Source of the DNA: an uncultured Anaerolineales bacterium
Lineage (GTDB): Bacteria > Chloroflexota > Anaerolineae > Anaerolineales > UBA6663
Direction: 5' to 3'
NCBI GenBank assembly: GCA_937952305.1
Contig: CALFZO010000187.1
Location: 97,691-161,690 of the forward strand
Length of the DNA: 64,000 nucleotides
Within the stretch, counting starts at the first letter, position 1. Each line of letters starts with the position of its first letter. A program made the position numbers and the translations under genes. This document shows, in pieces, positions 49,519 through 59,039 of the stretch. Under the pieces are notes generated by a model. The model ran no database searches and had not been told where the DNA came from. It was given only the letters and a program-made list of their open reading frames with translations.

Positions 49519-50772
49519 ATGCTGACCGAAGCCCAGATCGAGACCATCATCGCCGCCGCCGCCGAGCAGATGCGGCCGGACGGCCGGCGTGTGCTTGTGC
49601 TCATCCCCGACCACACGCGCACCATGCCGCTGCCGCTCTTCTTCCGCCTGCTGGCGCGGCACCTCGGGCCGCGCGTCCGGCAGTTGGATTTCCTGGTCGC
49701 CCTGGGCACGCACCCGCCGCTGAGCGACGCGCAGCTCCTGCGCCTGGTGGGGCTGAGCGTGGAAGAGCGGGCTGCCCACTACGCGGACATCGGCCTGCTC
49801 AACCACGCCTGGCAGGACCCGGCCGCGCTGACCACCCTCGGCGTCCTGTCCGAGGCCGAGATCGCCGAACTGAGCGGCGGCCGGCTGCGGATGGAGGTGC
49901 CGGTGCGCCTGAACCGGCGCGTGCTGGATTACGACCAGCTCCTGGTCTGCGGCCCGGTCTTCCCGCACGAAGTGGTCGGCTTCAGTGGCGGCAACAAGTA
50001 CTTTTTCCCCGGCATCGCCGGCGCCGAAGTCATCGACTTCACCCATTGGCTGGGGGCTTTGATCACGTCCTACACCCTCATCGGCACGGCGGACACGCCG
50101 GTGCGGGCCGTTATCGACCGGGCGGCGGCCCTGATTCCGCGCGAGCGCTTCGCGCTGTGCAGTGTCATCGCGCCCGGTGAAGACCACACCACGCCGCCCG
50201 TCGCGGGACTCTTCTTCGGCCCACCGGAGGTCGCCTGGCGGCAGGCCGCCGCGCTCTCGGCGCAGACGCACGTCCGCTATGTCGAGCGCCCGTTCCGGCG
50301 CGTGCTCTCGGTGCTGCCCGAGATGTACGACGAGATCTGGGTCGGCGCGAAGGGGATGTATAAGCTGGAGCCGGTCGTCGCCGATGGGGGCGAAGTGATC
50401 CTCTACGCCCCGCACCTGCGCGAGATCAGCGTCACCCACGGGGCGCGCATCCGGGAAGTGGGCTACCACGTACGCGATTATTTCGTGAAGCAGTGGGAGC
50501 GCTTCAAGCACGTGCCCTGGGGCGTGCTGGCGCACTCCACCCACCTGCGCGGCATTGGCACCTACGACGCGGATACCGGCATGGAGCAGCCGCGCATCCA
50601 GGTGACGCTGGCGACCGGCATCCCGGAGGACGTGTGCCGCGCCGTAAACCTGGGCTACCGCGACCCGGCCGGCCTCGACCCCGCCCGCTGGCAGGCCGAG
50701 GCCGACCCCGACACCCTGGTGGTCCCGCGCGCCGGCGAGTTTCTATATCGCCTCCGGGAGCCGGCTCCGTAA
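49519..50772 (+). CDS. LarA-like nickel-pincer racemase/epimerase family protein
   Basis: A 417-residue homologue of lactate racemase LarA. H150 ([13 protein letters not shown]), K160 and H176 (D-F-T-H-W) have the same spacing (10 and 16 residues) as the His, the pincer-cofactor-linked Lys and the second His in characterised LarA, and D-H-T-R-T-M-P plus A-L-G-T-H-P match the N-domain. Members include racemases and epimerases of other 2-hydroxy acids. No larB, larC or larE maturation genes are in the window. Being last in the uronate block, it may epimerise a hydroxy or sugar acid. Confidence 0.85.
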   Translation: MLTEAQIETIIAAAAEQMRPDGRRVLVLIPDHTRTMPLPLFFRLLARHLGPRVRQLDFLVALGTHPPLSDAQLLRLVGLSVEERAAHYADIGLLNHAWQDPAALTTLGVLSEAEIAELSGGRLRMEVPVRLNRRVLDYDQLLVCGPVFPHEVVGFSGGNKYFFPGIAGAEVIDFTHWLGALITSYTLIGTADTPVRAVIDRAAALIPRERFALCSVIAPGEDHTTPPVAGLFFGPPEVAWRQAAALSAQTHVRYVERPFRRVLSVLPEMYDEIWVGAKGMYKLEPVVADGGEVILYAPHLREISVTHGARIREVGYHVRDYFVKQWERFKHVPWGVLAHSTHLRGIGTYDADTGMEQPRIQVTLATGIPEDVCRAVNLGYRDPAGLDPARWQAEADPDTLVVPRAGEFLYRLREPAP

Positions 50773-50783
50773 TCGTCATCGTT

Positions 50784-51018
50784 ATGGGCGTCTCCGGCTG
50801 CGGCAAGACCACGGTCGGCGCGCGGCTGGCTGAACGATTGGGCTGGCCGTTCTACGACGGCGCCGACTTCCACCCGCCGGCCAACAAGGCCAAGATGGGG
50901 GCCGGCATCCCGCTGGACGACGCCGACCGGCCGGCTGGCTGGCGGCGCTGGCCGAGCTGATCCGCAGTCACGCGGCCGACGGTCGCTCGCTGGTGCTGGC
51001 CTGTTCGGCCCTCAAGCT
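50784..51018 (+). pseudogene. gntK: gluconokinase remnant, frameshifted and truncated
   Basis: The frame from ATG 50784 encodes [13 protein letters not shown] (Walker A), [15 protein letters not shown] and [10 protein letters not shown], all diagnostic of gluconate kinase. It then loses the frame near 50934; the continuing W-L-A-A-L-A-E-L-I is read in another frame from 50936, consistent with a 2-nt insertion (or 1-nt deletion). Similarity stops around 51018 after S-L-V-L-A-C-S-A-L-K, less than two thirds of a normal gluconokinase, and the following sequence is unrelated. It starts 11 nt after the LarA-like gene, as an operonic kinase would. Sequencing error would have to explain both shift and truncation. 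Confidence 0.75.
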
Positions 51019-51101
51019 GTATCCCGTCAGCGCCTCTTGGACTGGTGATGGGCTTGCAGACTTAGACACCTGCCTGGTGGATGGATTATACGGCTCCTAA
51101 G

Positions 51102-51218
51102 GCCGGCAGCGATGGCAAAGGTGCGGCCCAGGATGGTCTCGCCGGGCGCAGGAATGCGCGGTGACCGGGCGATCAGGTCCATGTTCAGGCTGCCCACCAC
51201 GACGATTTTCGGGCTCAT
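51102..51218 (-). pseudogene. rbsK: ribokinase-family N-terminal remnant
   Basis: On the minus strand, ATG 51218 opens a frame giving M-S-P-K-I-V-V-V-G-S-L-N-M-D-L and I-P-A-P-G-E-T-I-L-G, the first 35 or so residues of ribokinases, then diverges at about 51102 where the G-G-K-G-A-N motif should be; the frame stops at 51027. Only the first tenth of a ribokinase remains. It is 55 nt downstream of the dehydrogenase gene in block G. It faces the gluconokinase remnant, so both kinase fragments end in the same 80-bp zone. Confidence 0.7.
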
Positions 51219-51273
51219 CCGCCTACACTTCTTCTCGCAACTGGGCGCCCAGGGCTTTCGAGACAGCCGGCCT

Positions 51274-52368
51274 CTAAGCGGCCTGCAGCTGGGCCAGCAG
51301 TTGACGATACTGCTCGCGATCCAGCGGCAGGTCGACCGGCCCACCCCGATGACTTGACAAGGTCATGGCATTGGTCAATTCCAGCGATTGCGCTGCGGAG
51401 CGCGCCTCGGCCAGGAGCGGCTCCGTGCCGTCCAGAGCCGCAATCAAATTGGTGTAGACCGCCAGATGATCGCCCCGACGGCCCGCTTCCAGCGTGGCCG
51501 CTTGTGGCTGCGTCGCCGGTGTGGTGGAGATTTGCGGGCTGACCGCCAGGGTATCGTGCAAATCCACGGCGGATTGCTCGAACACCAGGTGATCGCTCCG
51601 TATCTGCAGATAGCCACGCGTCCCGACGATGTCAAAGCGCCTGAGCGTTGGCCAGCCTTCGGCTGTGCTCGCCTGAAAATAGCCCAGCAGGCCATCCTCC
51701 CATTCCAGCAGCCCGTGCGCGGTGTCCTCCACCTGGATGGCATGCCACCCTGTCCGCGTCCACGCCTGTACGCGGCGCGGCCGGCCCAGCAAGAAGCAGA
51801 GCAGGTCAAGGTCATGGGCGGCCTGGTTCAACAGCACACCGCCGCCTTCCTCCCGCCAGCGGCCGCGCCAACTGGCCGAGCGATAGTAGGCCCGCGTGCG
51901 GGTCCAGGGGGCGACGAGTTCCACCCTCTGCAGCCGACCAAGCGCCCCCGCCTGAAGCAGTTCCCGGGCGGCGCGCACCTCCGGTCGGGCACGCTGCTGG
52001 AAGCAGACGGCGACCAGACGCCCGGCCCGGTCCGCCGCCGCAACCAAGGCATCCGCCTCGGTCATCTCGATCGCCAGCGGCTTCTCGACCAACACATGAC
52101 AGCCCGCCTGCAGGCAATCGATCCCGATGGCTGCGTGCGTGGGATGCGGCGTGAGGATGACGGCCACATCCGGCTGCACCTCCGCCAGCATCTGCTGGTA
52201 ATCGGTGAAATAGGCGCACTGCCAGGCGGCGGCCCCGGCTCGGCCGACGGCCTCAGTCCGGCCCGCGGCAGCCACCAGCCGCCCGGCCGTCTGGCGCAGG
52301 GACTGGACGTGCGTGGCGCCTATTCCCGCGCCGGCGCCGATGATGGCGAAACGATAGGGGGCGGGCAT
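51274..52368 (-). CDS. Gfo/Idh/MocA family dehydrogenase
   Basis: A 364-residue Gfo/Idh/MocA protein with I-G-A-G-A-G-I-G at the cofactor turn, E-K-P-L-A-I-E (catalytic lysine), and an H-D-L-D-L-L pair in the C-domain (Q-A-A-H-D-L-D-L). The start at 52368 (M-P-A-P-Y-R-F-A-I-I) is chosen because the longer frame has no homology. It is the last intact gene of block G, 40 nt downstream of an ABC ATPase gene. It probably oxidises a sugar from the glycosidases encoded upstream. Confidence 0.87.
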   Translation of the reverse strand: MPAPYRFAIIGAGAGIGATHVQSLRQTAGRLVAAAGRTEAVGRAGAAAWQCAYFTDYQQMLAEVQPDVAVILTPHPTHAAIGIDCLQAGCHVLVEKPLAIEMTEADALVAAADRAGRLVAVCFQQRARPEVRAARELLQAGALGRLQRVELVAPWTRTRAYYRSASWRGRWREEGGGVLLNQAAHDLDLLCFLLGRPRRVQAWTRTGWHAIQVEDTAHGLLEWEDGLLGYFQASTAEGWPTLRRFDIVGTRGYLQIRSDHLVFEQSAVDLHDTLAVSPQISTTPATQPQAATLEAGRRGDHLAVYTNLIAALDGTEPLLAEARSAAQSLELTNAMTLSSHRGGPVDLPLDREQYRQLLAQLQAA

Positions 52369-52408
52369 CGGACTGGACCGTTGGCAAGGGTGAGCGCGCA
52401 GTGCCGGC

Positions 52409-53445
52409 TCACAACTGACCGTTTTCCAAAGACAGCCGGTCCCACAGGTGACAGGCGACCCAGTGAGCGGGAGCTGCCTCCGGCGCGCCATTGATCAGAG
52501 GCGGTTCCTGATTCTGGCAGACCGGCTGCGCATACCGGCAGCGCGGATGGAACGCGCAGCCACTGGGGCGCCGGGCCGGATCCGGGATTTCGCCGATCAG
52601 ATCCGGCGGCTTCTTTTTCGAGCGCGGATCGGGATTGGGCGACGACAGCAGCAGCAGCTCAGTATAGGGGTGGAGCGGGCGGCCAAAGAGCTGGTCACGG
52701 GTGGTCAGCTCAATGATCTTCCCCAAATACATGACCGCGATGCGGTCGCTCTGGTAGCGAACAACTGCCAGATTGTGGGCAACGAACAGGTAGGTCAGGT
52801 CTTTCTCCTGCTGGAGTTCCTTTAGCAGGTTGAGGATTTGCGCCTGCACCGAGACGTCCAGGGCCGAGACCGGCTCGTCGGCGATGACCAGGCTGGGATC
52901 CAGTGCCAGGGCCCGGGCAATGGCAATCCGCTGGCGCTGCCCGCCCGAGAAGGCATGCGGATAACGGTTCATGTACCGAGGGTCCAGGTGAACCAGCTTC
53001 AGCAGCGCCGCTACCCGCTCCTGGAGCTCAGCGCCGGGGCGCACCCGCCGGTTGATCAGCAGCGGCTCTCCGATGATCTCCAGGAGGGTCATCCGCGGAT
53101 TGAGCGACGCAAAAGGATCTTGAAAGACCATGCGGATATGCTGGCGGGCCTGGCGCAAGGCCGGGCCATCCAGGGCAGCCAGATCCTGCTTCATGCCGTC
53201 TTGATAGAAGAAGACCTCGCCCGCGGTCGGCTCGATGGCGCGAATGATGCAGCGGCCGGCCGTGGTCTTGCCGCAGCCGCTCTCCCCGACCAGGGCCAGG
53301 GTCTCACCCTGGAAGATCTGAAACGAGATGCCGTCCACGGCCTGCACGAGGCCGTGCACCCGGCGCAACAGGCCCCTGGTCCTGGCAAAGGTCTTGCGCA
53401 GGTTGACCACCTCCAGCAGCGGGGGCACGCTCGTCTGAACCTCGC

Positions 53446-53449
<4 letters not shown>
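52409..53449 (-). CDS. Opp/Dpp-type ABC transporter ATPase (DppF-like)
   Basis: A 346-residue ATPase with Walker A G-E-S-G-C-G-K-T-T, signature A-F-S-G-G-Q-R-Q-R-I, Walker B L-V-I-A-D-E-P-V-S-A-L-D and H-loop V-A-H-N-L. The C-terminus holds the oligopeptide-type extension with four cysteines (C-A-F-H-P-R-C...C-Q...C), an iron-sulfur or zinc-like motif of this family. It overlaps the upstream ATPase gene by 4 nt (ATGA). Carbohydrate-importing members of this family are known in Thermotoga. Confidence 0.9.
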
Positions 53450-54525
<1,076 letters not shown>

Positions 54526-54535
54526 CAGCTGCCGT

Positions 54536-55669
54536 CTAGATCCGCGCATACGGGTCGGCCGCGTCCCGGACGCCATCGCCGACGAAGTTAAAGGCGATGA
54601 TGGTCACGACGACAAACACGGCCGGGATGAAGAGCCACGGGTTTTCGGCCAACGTCTTGACCGAGCGGCCCTCCTGCAGCAGCACCCCCCAGCTGATGGC
54701 CGGGGCCTGCAAGCCCAATCCCAGAAAGCTCAACGAGGTCTCGCCCAGGATCATGCCCGGGATTGACATGGTCAGATCGGCGATCTGATGGCTGAGGAAA
54801 TTGGGGAACAGATACTTCATGATCAGGCGCACATTGCCGGCGCCGTCCAGGCGGGCCGCCACCACGAAATCCTCCTCCTTCAAGGCGAAGAACTTTCCGC
54901 GCACCGTCCGGCTGGCGCCGGACACCACGCCAAAGAGCGCCAGGATGATCGTGATGGCCAGGTAGTTCTCCTCCACGGTCCAGTTCTGCGGCAGCGCCAC
55001 TGAGAGCGCCATCCACAGCGGCAGGGTCGGAACCGCGTTGAAGATCTCGGTGATCCGCATGATCACGATATCGACCACGCCGCCCAGCAGCCCCGCCAGG
55101 CCTCCGATCAGCAGACCGGAGAAGAAGCCGATCAGGACGCCGATCAGGCCGATCGACAGCGAGATCCGTGACCCGTACACGATGCGCGTGAACAGGTCGC
55201 GGCCCAGCGAGTCTTTGCCGAGCGGGCTGTAGACCCCGCCGCGCACCCCGAACAGATGGCGGTCGCCCTCCCACAGGCCCCAGAATTTGTAAGGGTCACC
55301 CTGCACAAACAGCTCGAGCGGCAGTTGGCGGCTGCGGTCCTCCGTGTATTCAGGACGGTAGGTGACCGGGTCGACCGTCTTTTTCAGTGGGTAGATGAAC
55401 GGCGGCCAGTGGAATTGCCCCTGTTCATCGAAGAGGTAGACGGCCTGGGGCGGTGCGTAGACCAGGGTGGGTTGGAAGGCGTATGGATCGTAGGGCGCAA
55501 TGAATTCCGCGAATAGGGCGCCCAGATAGACCAAGGCCAGCACCACCACTGACAGGACCGCCAGGCGATGCTTGAGGAACTTCCAGCGAAAAAGCTGCCA
55601 TTGGGAGGCGACAAAGAACTTCTCGTTGTCAGGCCGGGTGGTCTCACGCAACCGCATCCGCTTGAACAT
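54536..55669 (-). CDS. Opp/Dpp-type ABC transporter permease (DppC-like)
   Basis: A 377-residue permease, longer than typical DppC (about 300) because of an approximately 90-residue extracytoplasmic segment between the first and second membrane spans (Y-D-P-Y-A-F...Y-S-P-L-G-K-D-S-L-G-R-D). The canonical L-G-x-D-x-L-G-R-D-x-x-x-R motif and the EAA loop (A-A-R-L-D-G-A-G) are clear. Such long-loop variants are known in carbohydrate-associated systems. It is 10 nt from both flanking genes. Confidence 0.9.
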   Translation of the reverse strand: MFKRMRLRETTRPDNEKFFVASQWQLFRWKFLKHRLAVLSVVVLALVYLGALFAEFIAPYDPYAFQPTLVYAPPQAVYLFDEQGQFHWPPFIYPLKKTVDPVTYRPEYTEDRSRQLPLELFVQGDPYKFWGLWEGDRHLFGVRGGVYSPLGKDSLGRDLFTRIVYGSRISLSIGLIGVLIGFFSGLLIGGLAGLLGGVVDIVIMRITEIFNAVPTLPLWMALSVALPQNWTVEENYLAITIILALFGVVSGASRTVRGKFFALKEEDFVVAARLDGAGNVRLIMKYLFPNFLSHQIADLTMSIPGMILGETSLSFLGLGLQAPAISWGVLLQEGRSVKTLAENPWLFIPAVFVVVTIIAFNFVGDGVRDAADPYARI

Positions 55670-55678
55670 GGCCGGGCC

Positions 55679-56662
55679 CTACTCGTAGCGAATCCGTGGA
55701 TCGACGATGGCCAGCAGGATGTCCGACACCAGGATGCCGACCACGGACAGCGTCGAAATGATGAAGACCAGGCTGCCGGCCGTTTCGACGTCCTGCATTT
55801 CCAGGGCCTGCAGCAGGACCGGCGCCAGCGTGGGAATGCCCAGGGTGATCGACACCATCAACTCGCCGGACACCAGCCCCGGGAAGACGCCGGCCAGACC
55901 CACAACAAACGGATTGAGCGCCATCCGGAACGGATACTTGTACAGCAGTTTCCGGCGGGGCAGTCCTTTGGCCCGCGCGACGATGACATAGGGTTTCTCC
56001 ATTTCATCCAGCAGGTTGGCGCGCATGATCCGGATGGTGCCGGCCGTACCGGTGGCAGCCGCGATCAGGGCCGGCAGCCATAAATGGCTGATGAGGTCCA
56101 GGAACTTGGCCATACTCATCGGCTGCCCGACAAACTCCGGAGAGGTTGCCCCGACGCTGGCCTGGCCGGTAAAGGAATAAATACCCCACAGCATGACCAC
56201 CGCGAAAATGAACTGCGGGACCCCCATCCCCAGAAAGCCGAGGATCGAAAAGAAATAGTCCGCGACCGAGTACTGGCGCGTGGCCGACAGCATCCCGATC
56301 GGGATGGCGATCAGGTTGACCAGCAGAAAAGACAGCAGCGAGATCAGGGCCGACAGCGGGAGCCGCTCGGCCACTATCTTGGAGACCGACTCCTTCAGGG
56401 CCAGGGAGACTCCCAGATCTCCCCGGACAATCCCCGCTATCCAGCGCCCATACTGCACCAGGAAAGGGTCATTCACCCCAAAGCGCACGCGCAGCGAAGC
56501 TTCCTCTTCCGAGGAGATGGTGCGTCCCCGGCCGCGCTCGCCCCGGATGTAGGCGTCTACAAAGTCTCCGGGCGGCAGCTGGATGATCATGAAGGACAGC
56601 AGGCTGACCACCAGCAGGACCGGGATTATCAGGAACAGCCGCTTGAGGATGTAGGCCAGCAT
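55679..56662 (-). CDS. Opp/Dpp-type ABC transporter permease (DppB-like)
   Basis: A 327-residue permease with the family's N-terminal M-L-A-Y-I-L-K-R-L-F-L-I-I-P and six spans; the EAA loop is Y-V-I-V-A-R-A-K-G-L-P. It starts directly after the aldolase gene stop (TGAATG arrangement), showing translational coupling to the lyase. It pairs with the DppC-like subunit. Confidence 0.9.
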   Translation of the reverse strand: MLAYILKRLFLIIPVLLVVSLLSFMIIQLPPGDFVDAYIRGERGRGRTISSEEEASLRVRFGVNDPFLVQYGRWIAGIVRGDLGVSLALKESVSKIVAERLPLSALISLLSFLLVNLIAIPIGMLSATRQYSVADYFFSILGFLGMGVPQFIFAVVMLWGIYSFTGQASVGATSPEFVGQPMSMAKFLDLISHLWLPALIAAATGTAGTIRIMRANLLDEMEKPYVIVARAKGLPRRKLLYKYPFRMALNPFVVGLAGVFPGLVSGELMVSITLGIPTLAPVLLQALEMQDVETAGSLVFIISTLSVVGILVSDILLAIVDPRIRYE

Positions 56663-57595
56663 TCAGGCCGCTTCTCCTCGGGCCCAGGCGAAGAACCCGA
56701 TCGCTTCCAGAGCCAGGCCGAGGCGCTGGATGGCGTCCGCGGAGAGCGAGGCATTCGGCCAGCGGATCGGCCCGCAATCTGAATCGATGAGAGTCATCAC
56801 CGCCTTTTGGGCCGCCAGCCCGCCATGCGCCAAAATGACCCGGACCATCCGCGCGGCCTGCGCCTGTTCGCGGAGCGCAGCGGCGTACTCGCCGCACTCA
56901 AAGGCGCTGATCAGGCGCCGGTAAAGGGGCGCGGCGAAATTGTAGGTGCTGCCGATGGCCCCCTGCGCGCCGGCGCCGAGGCCGTTCAGCAGCATCTCGT
57001 CCCAACCGAAATAGATCCGGTAGTGGCCGCCGCGCACCTCCCGGCAGGCCTGCAGGTCGACGAGCTGGGCGTCGGTGAACTTGACCCCAGCCAGGGAGGG
57101 CAGTTCATCGCCCGCGCGCTCCAACAAGGCGGCCACGTCCAGGGTCAGCCCGGATTTCTGCGGAAAGTGATAGTAGATGAACGGCAGCGCGGGCGCCCCC
57201 GCCGTAATCGTCTTCAGACACTGGATCAACGTCTCCAGGGAATTCGGTTTGGTGTAGGTCGGCGCCATCGCGGCGATGGCATCCGCGCCGATGGCGGCCG
57301 CATGGGCGGCCAGGTCCTGCGCCTCAAACAGACTGTTGTGGCCGACCTGCACAATCACCGGGACGCGGCCCGCCGCCGCCCGCACGTGGGCTTCGGCGAC
57401 GGCTTTCCGTTCGGCGGCCGTGAGCGAAAAACCCTCACCCGTACCCCCGCAGGCAAACAGGCCGGTCACGCCTTCGCCGATCAGCCGGTCCACCATACCC
57501 GGGAGCCGGTCCAGGTCCAGCCGGCCATCCGGCTGCATCGGCGTGAATGTGGCCGCGATCAGTTGAGTCGAGTTCGGCGCCGTTTGACTAGGCAT
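56663..57595 (-). CDS. nanA: N-acetylneuraminate lyase
   Basis: A 310-residue DHDPS/NAL-family aldolase. The Schiff-base lysine is K172 (A-G-V-K-F-T-D) and the catalytic tyrosine is in I-Y-Y-H-F-P (about 140-145). The patterns G-G-T-G-E-G-F-S-L-T, A-P-T-Y-T-K-P, P-F-I-Y-Y-H-F-P and G-A-I-G-S-T-Y-N match vertebrate-type N-acetylneuraminate lyases rather than DHDPS or KDG aldolases. It splits sialic acid into N-acetylmannosamine and pyruvate. The start is ATG 57595, which overlaps the upstream propeller gene's end by 8 nt. A sialidase is two genes upstream, so substrate release and cleavage are linked. Confidence 0.85.
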   Translation of the reverse strand: MPSQTAPNSTQLIAATFTPMQPDGRLDLDRLPGMVDRLIGEGVTGLFACGGTGEGFSLTAAERKAVAEAHVRAAAGRVPVIVQVGHNSLFEAQDLAAHAAAIGADAIAAMAPTYTKPNSLETLIQCLKTITAGAPALPFIYYHFPQKSGLTLDVAALLERAGDELPSLAGVKFTDAQLVDLQACREVRGGHYRIYFGWDEMLLNGLGAGAQGAIGSTYNFAAPLYRRLISAFECGEYAAALREQAQAARMVRVILAHGGLAAQKAVMTLIDSDCGPIRWPNASLSADAIQRLGLALEAIGFFAWARGEAA

Positions 57596-59039
57596 TCGGG
57601 CTCCCCTGAATGGAACAGCCGGAGAACGCAAACAGTTTCGCCCCTGTCAGCGCAAAAGTGAGGCGGATCGGCCGCCCGGCCAGCGCGCCCCACGGTTGGC
57701 CCGGCCAGCAGACCGCAGCGGCCAAATCTCCCGTCGTAATCGGCTGACAGTCGTCCAGACTGTAGCCCGGCAGCGGCCAGCCCTGGTCGTCGAGCACCGC
57801 CGCACGCAGCGAGCCGCCCGGCTGAAGTTCGACGTTGACGGTGAGCGCCTCGGCCTCGGCCTGGACGAGCCTGGTCGTCAGCCGGCCCGGCTGATCAGGG
57901 CGGGTGGGCGTGTAGCCGGCGAACCGGTCAAGTGGCAAGGTCGCGAGGTTGAAGGAGCCTTCCCGCCAGCCATTGTGCAGGCCGTTGCTCCCGCCATAAT
58001 ACAGGTGCAGGGCGTCTCCCACACGGACCGGCGCCGCGGCATAGATGCACCCGCAGTCATAGGCCCCGGTCGGATAGCACCCGGCTCCGAGGGGGATGAA
58101 GGCCTCGCCTGGGCAGATCCGGTGCCAGGTCACAGTATCCGGGCTCCACGCCAGTTCAGTCGTGACGGTGTCCCAGTCCGGAGCCTCCTGGTTGCCCTTG
58201 TGCAAAATGGCGGGCAGACCGAGGTAGAGGCCGCGATAGCGGACAACCGGCATGGAGTAGATCTGGTCGTGTTCATCCCGGCCGCGCAGGACTTCCACTG
58301 GGGCCGACCAAAACACAAAGTCCTCGCTGTCGGTGCGCAGGACCGTGCGCACACCGGCGTAGGGCGGCTGGGTCCAGCCGCGGGTGAACCCCACGTATTT
58401 CCCCAACTCAGGCGCCCACAGGGCGTTGTTGTGGGTGTCGCCCGGGGCGTCGTGGGCCGGCCAGAGCACCGGCTCCGACCAGTGCAGGCCATCCGCCGAA
58501 AAAACCATGGCCATGCGGCGTTGGCGCGAGTTGCGGTAGAGACACTTGTACCGTCGGGCCGGGTCCGGCTCGCGCTCATCCTTGAAGACACCGCCGGCGT
58601 GAATGCCGTGGGTTTGCGTGCGCATGACGAGGTTATTCTGGGCGGAGCCTTCGAAATCGATCAGGCCCAGGGCCGGCCGCTCCCAGTTCAGGCCATCGGG
58701 CGAGACGGCATAGAGCAGACCCTCTTCTTCCTGCGCACTCCCCCGATAGGCGACGTGCGGGCGCTGCTCCAGCGGCGTCTGGGCGGCCAGTTCCTGGTTG
58801 ATGAAGCTGAAGTACCAGAGCTTGTACAGCCCGGCCTCGGCCTCATACAGCACCGACGGATACAGGTTGTCGAGCCGGACCTCCCAGCGCCGGGGCGGAT
58901 CAGCGAAGTAGCCCTCTCGAAACAAAGGATTGTGCGGATGCTTGACCACGCGTCCGAGCGCCAGCTGGGCGTTGTCGGCGGCCTGGACAATCCGCGCATC
59001 CAACATCAGGTGAGTCAAGCCGGTCTCCGGGACTGCCAT
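57588..59039 (-). CDS. five-bladed-propeller glycosidase-like protein (GH32/43/130-like fold)
   Basis: A 483-residue cytoplasmic protein. Repeated motifs H-P-H-N-P-L-F (residues 35-41), Y-A-V-S-P-D-G-L-N-W, F-S-A-D-G-L-H-W-S-E-P and W-S-P-D-T-V-T-W-H-R, plus L-Y-Y-G-G-S-N near the end, are blade features of the five-bladed beta-propeller glycosidases and phosphorylases. A candidate catalytic acid pair is not obvious. A beta-sandwich tail (about 400-483) follows, as in GH32-type proteins. It shares one nucleotide with the sialidase gene (TGATG). No exact family is recognised; a sialoglycan- or glucuronide-related hydrolase is suggested by its place. Confidence 0.7.
   Translation of the reverse strand: MAVPETGLTHLMLDARIVQAADNAQLALGRVVKHPHNPLFREGYFADPPRRWEVRLDNLYPSVLYEAEAGLYKLWYFSFINQELAAQTPLEQRPHVAYRGSAQEEEGLLYAVSPDGLNWERPALGLIDFEGSAQNNLVMRTQTHGIHAGGVFKDEREPDPARRYKCLYRNSRQRRMAMVFSADGLHWSEPVLWPAHDAPGDTHNNALWAPELGKYVGFTRGWTQPPYAGVRTVLRTDSEDFVFWSAPVEVLRGRDEHDQIYSMPVVRYRGLYLGLPAILHKGNQEAPDWDTVTTELAWSPDTVTWHRICPGEAFIPLGAGCYPTGAYDCGCIYAAAPVRVGDALHLYYGGSNGLHNGWREGSFNLATLPLDRFAGYTPTRPDQPGRLTTRLVQAEAEALTVNVELQPGGSLRAAVLDDQGWPLPGYSLDDCQPITTGDLAAAVCWPGQPWGALAGRPIRLTFALTGAKLFAFSGCSIQGSPNA

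Noticed and set aside
48610..50544. 644-codon minus-strand frame opposite the reductase and LarA-like genes
   Set aside because: Antisense to two conserved enzymes with intact catalytic motifs; the translated product has no domain and is rich in Arg, Gly, Gln and His.
56663..57595. KDG aldolase or dihydrodipicolinate synthase for this family member
   Set aside because: The Y-Y-H-F-P region, the G-T-G-E-G-F-S-L-T loop and neighbouring sialidase fit N-acetylneuraminate lyase better.
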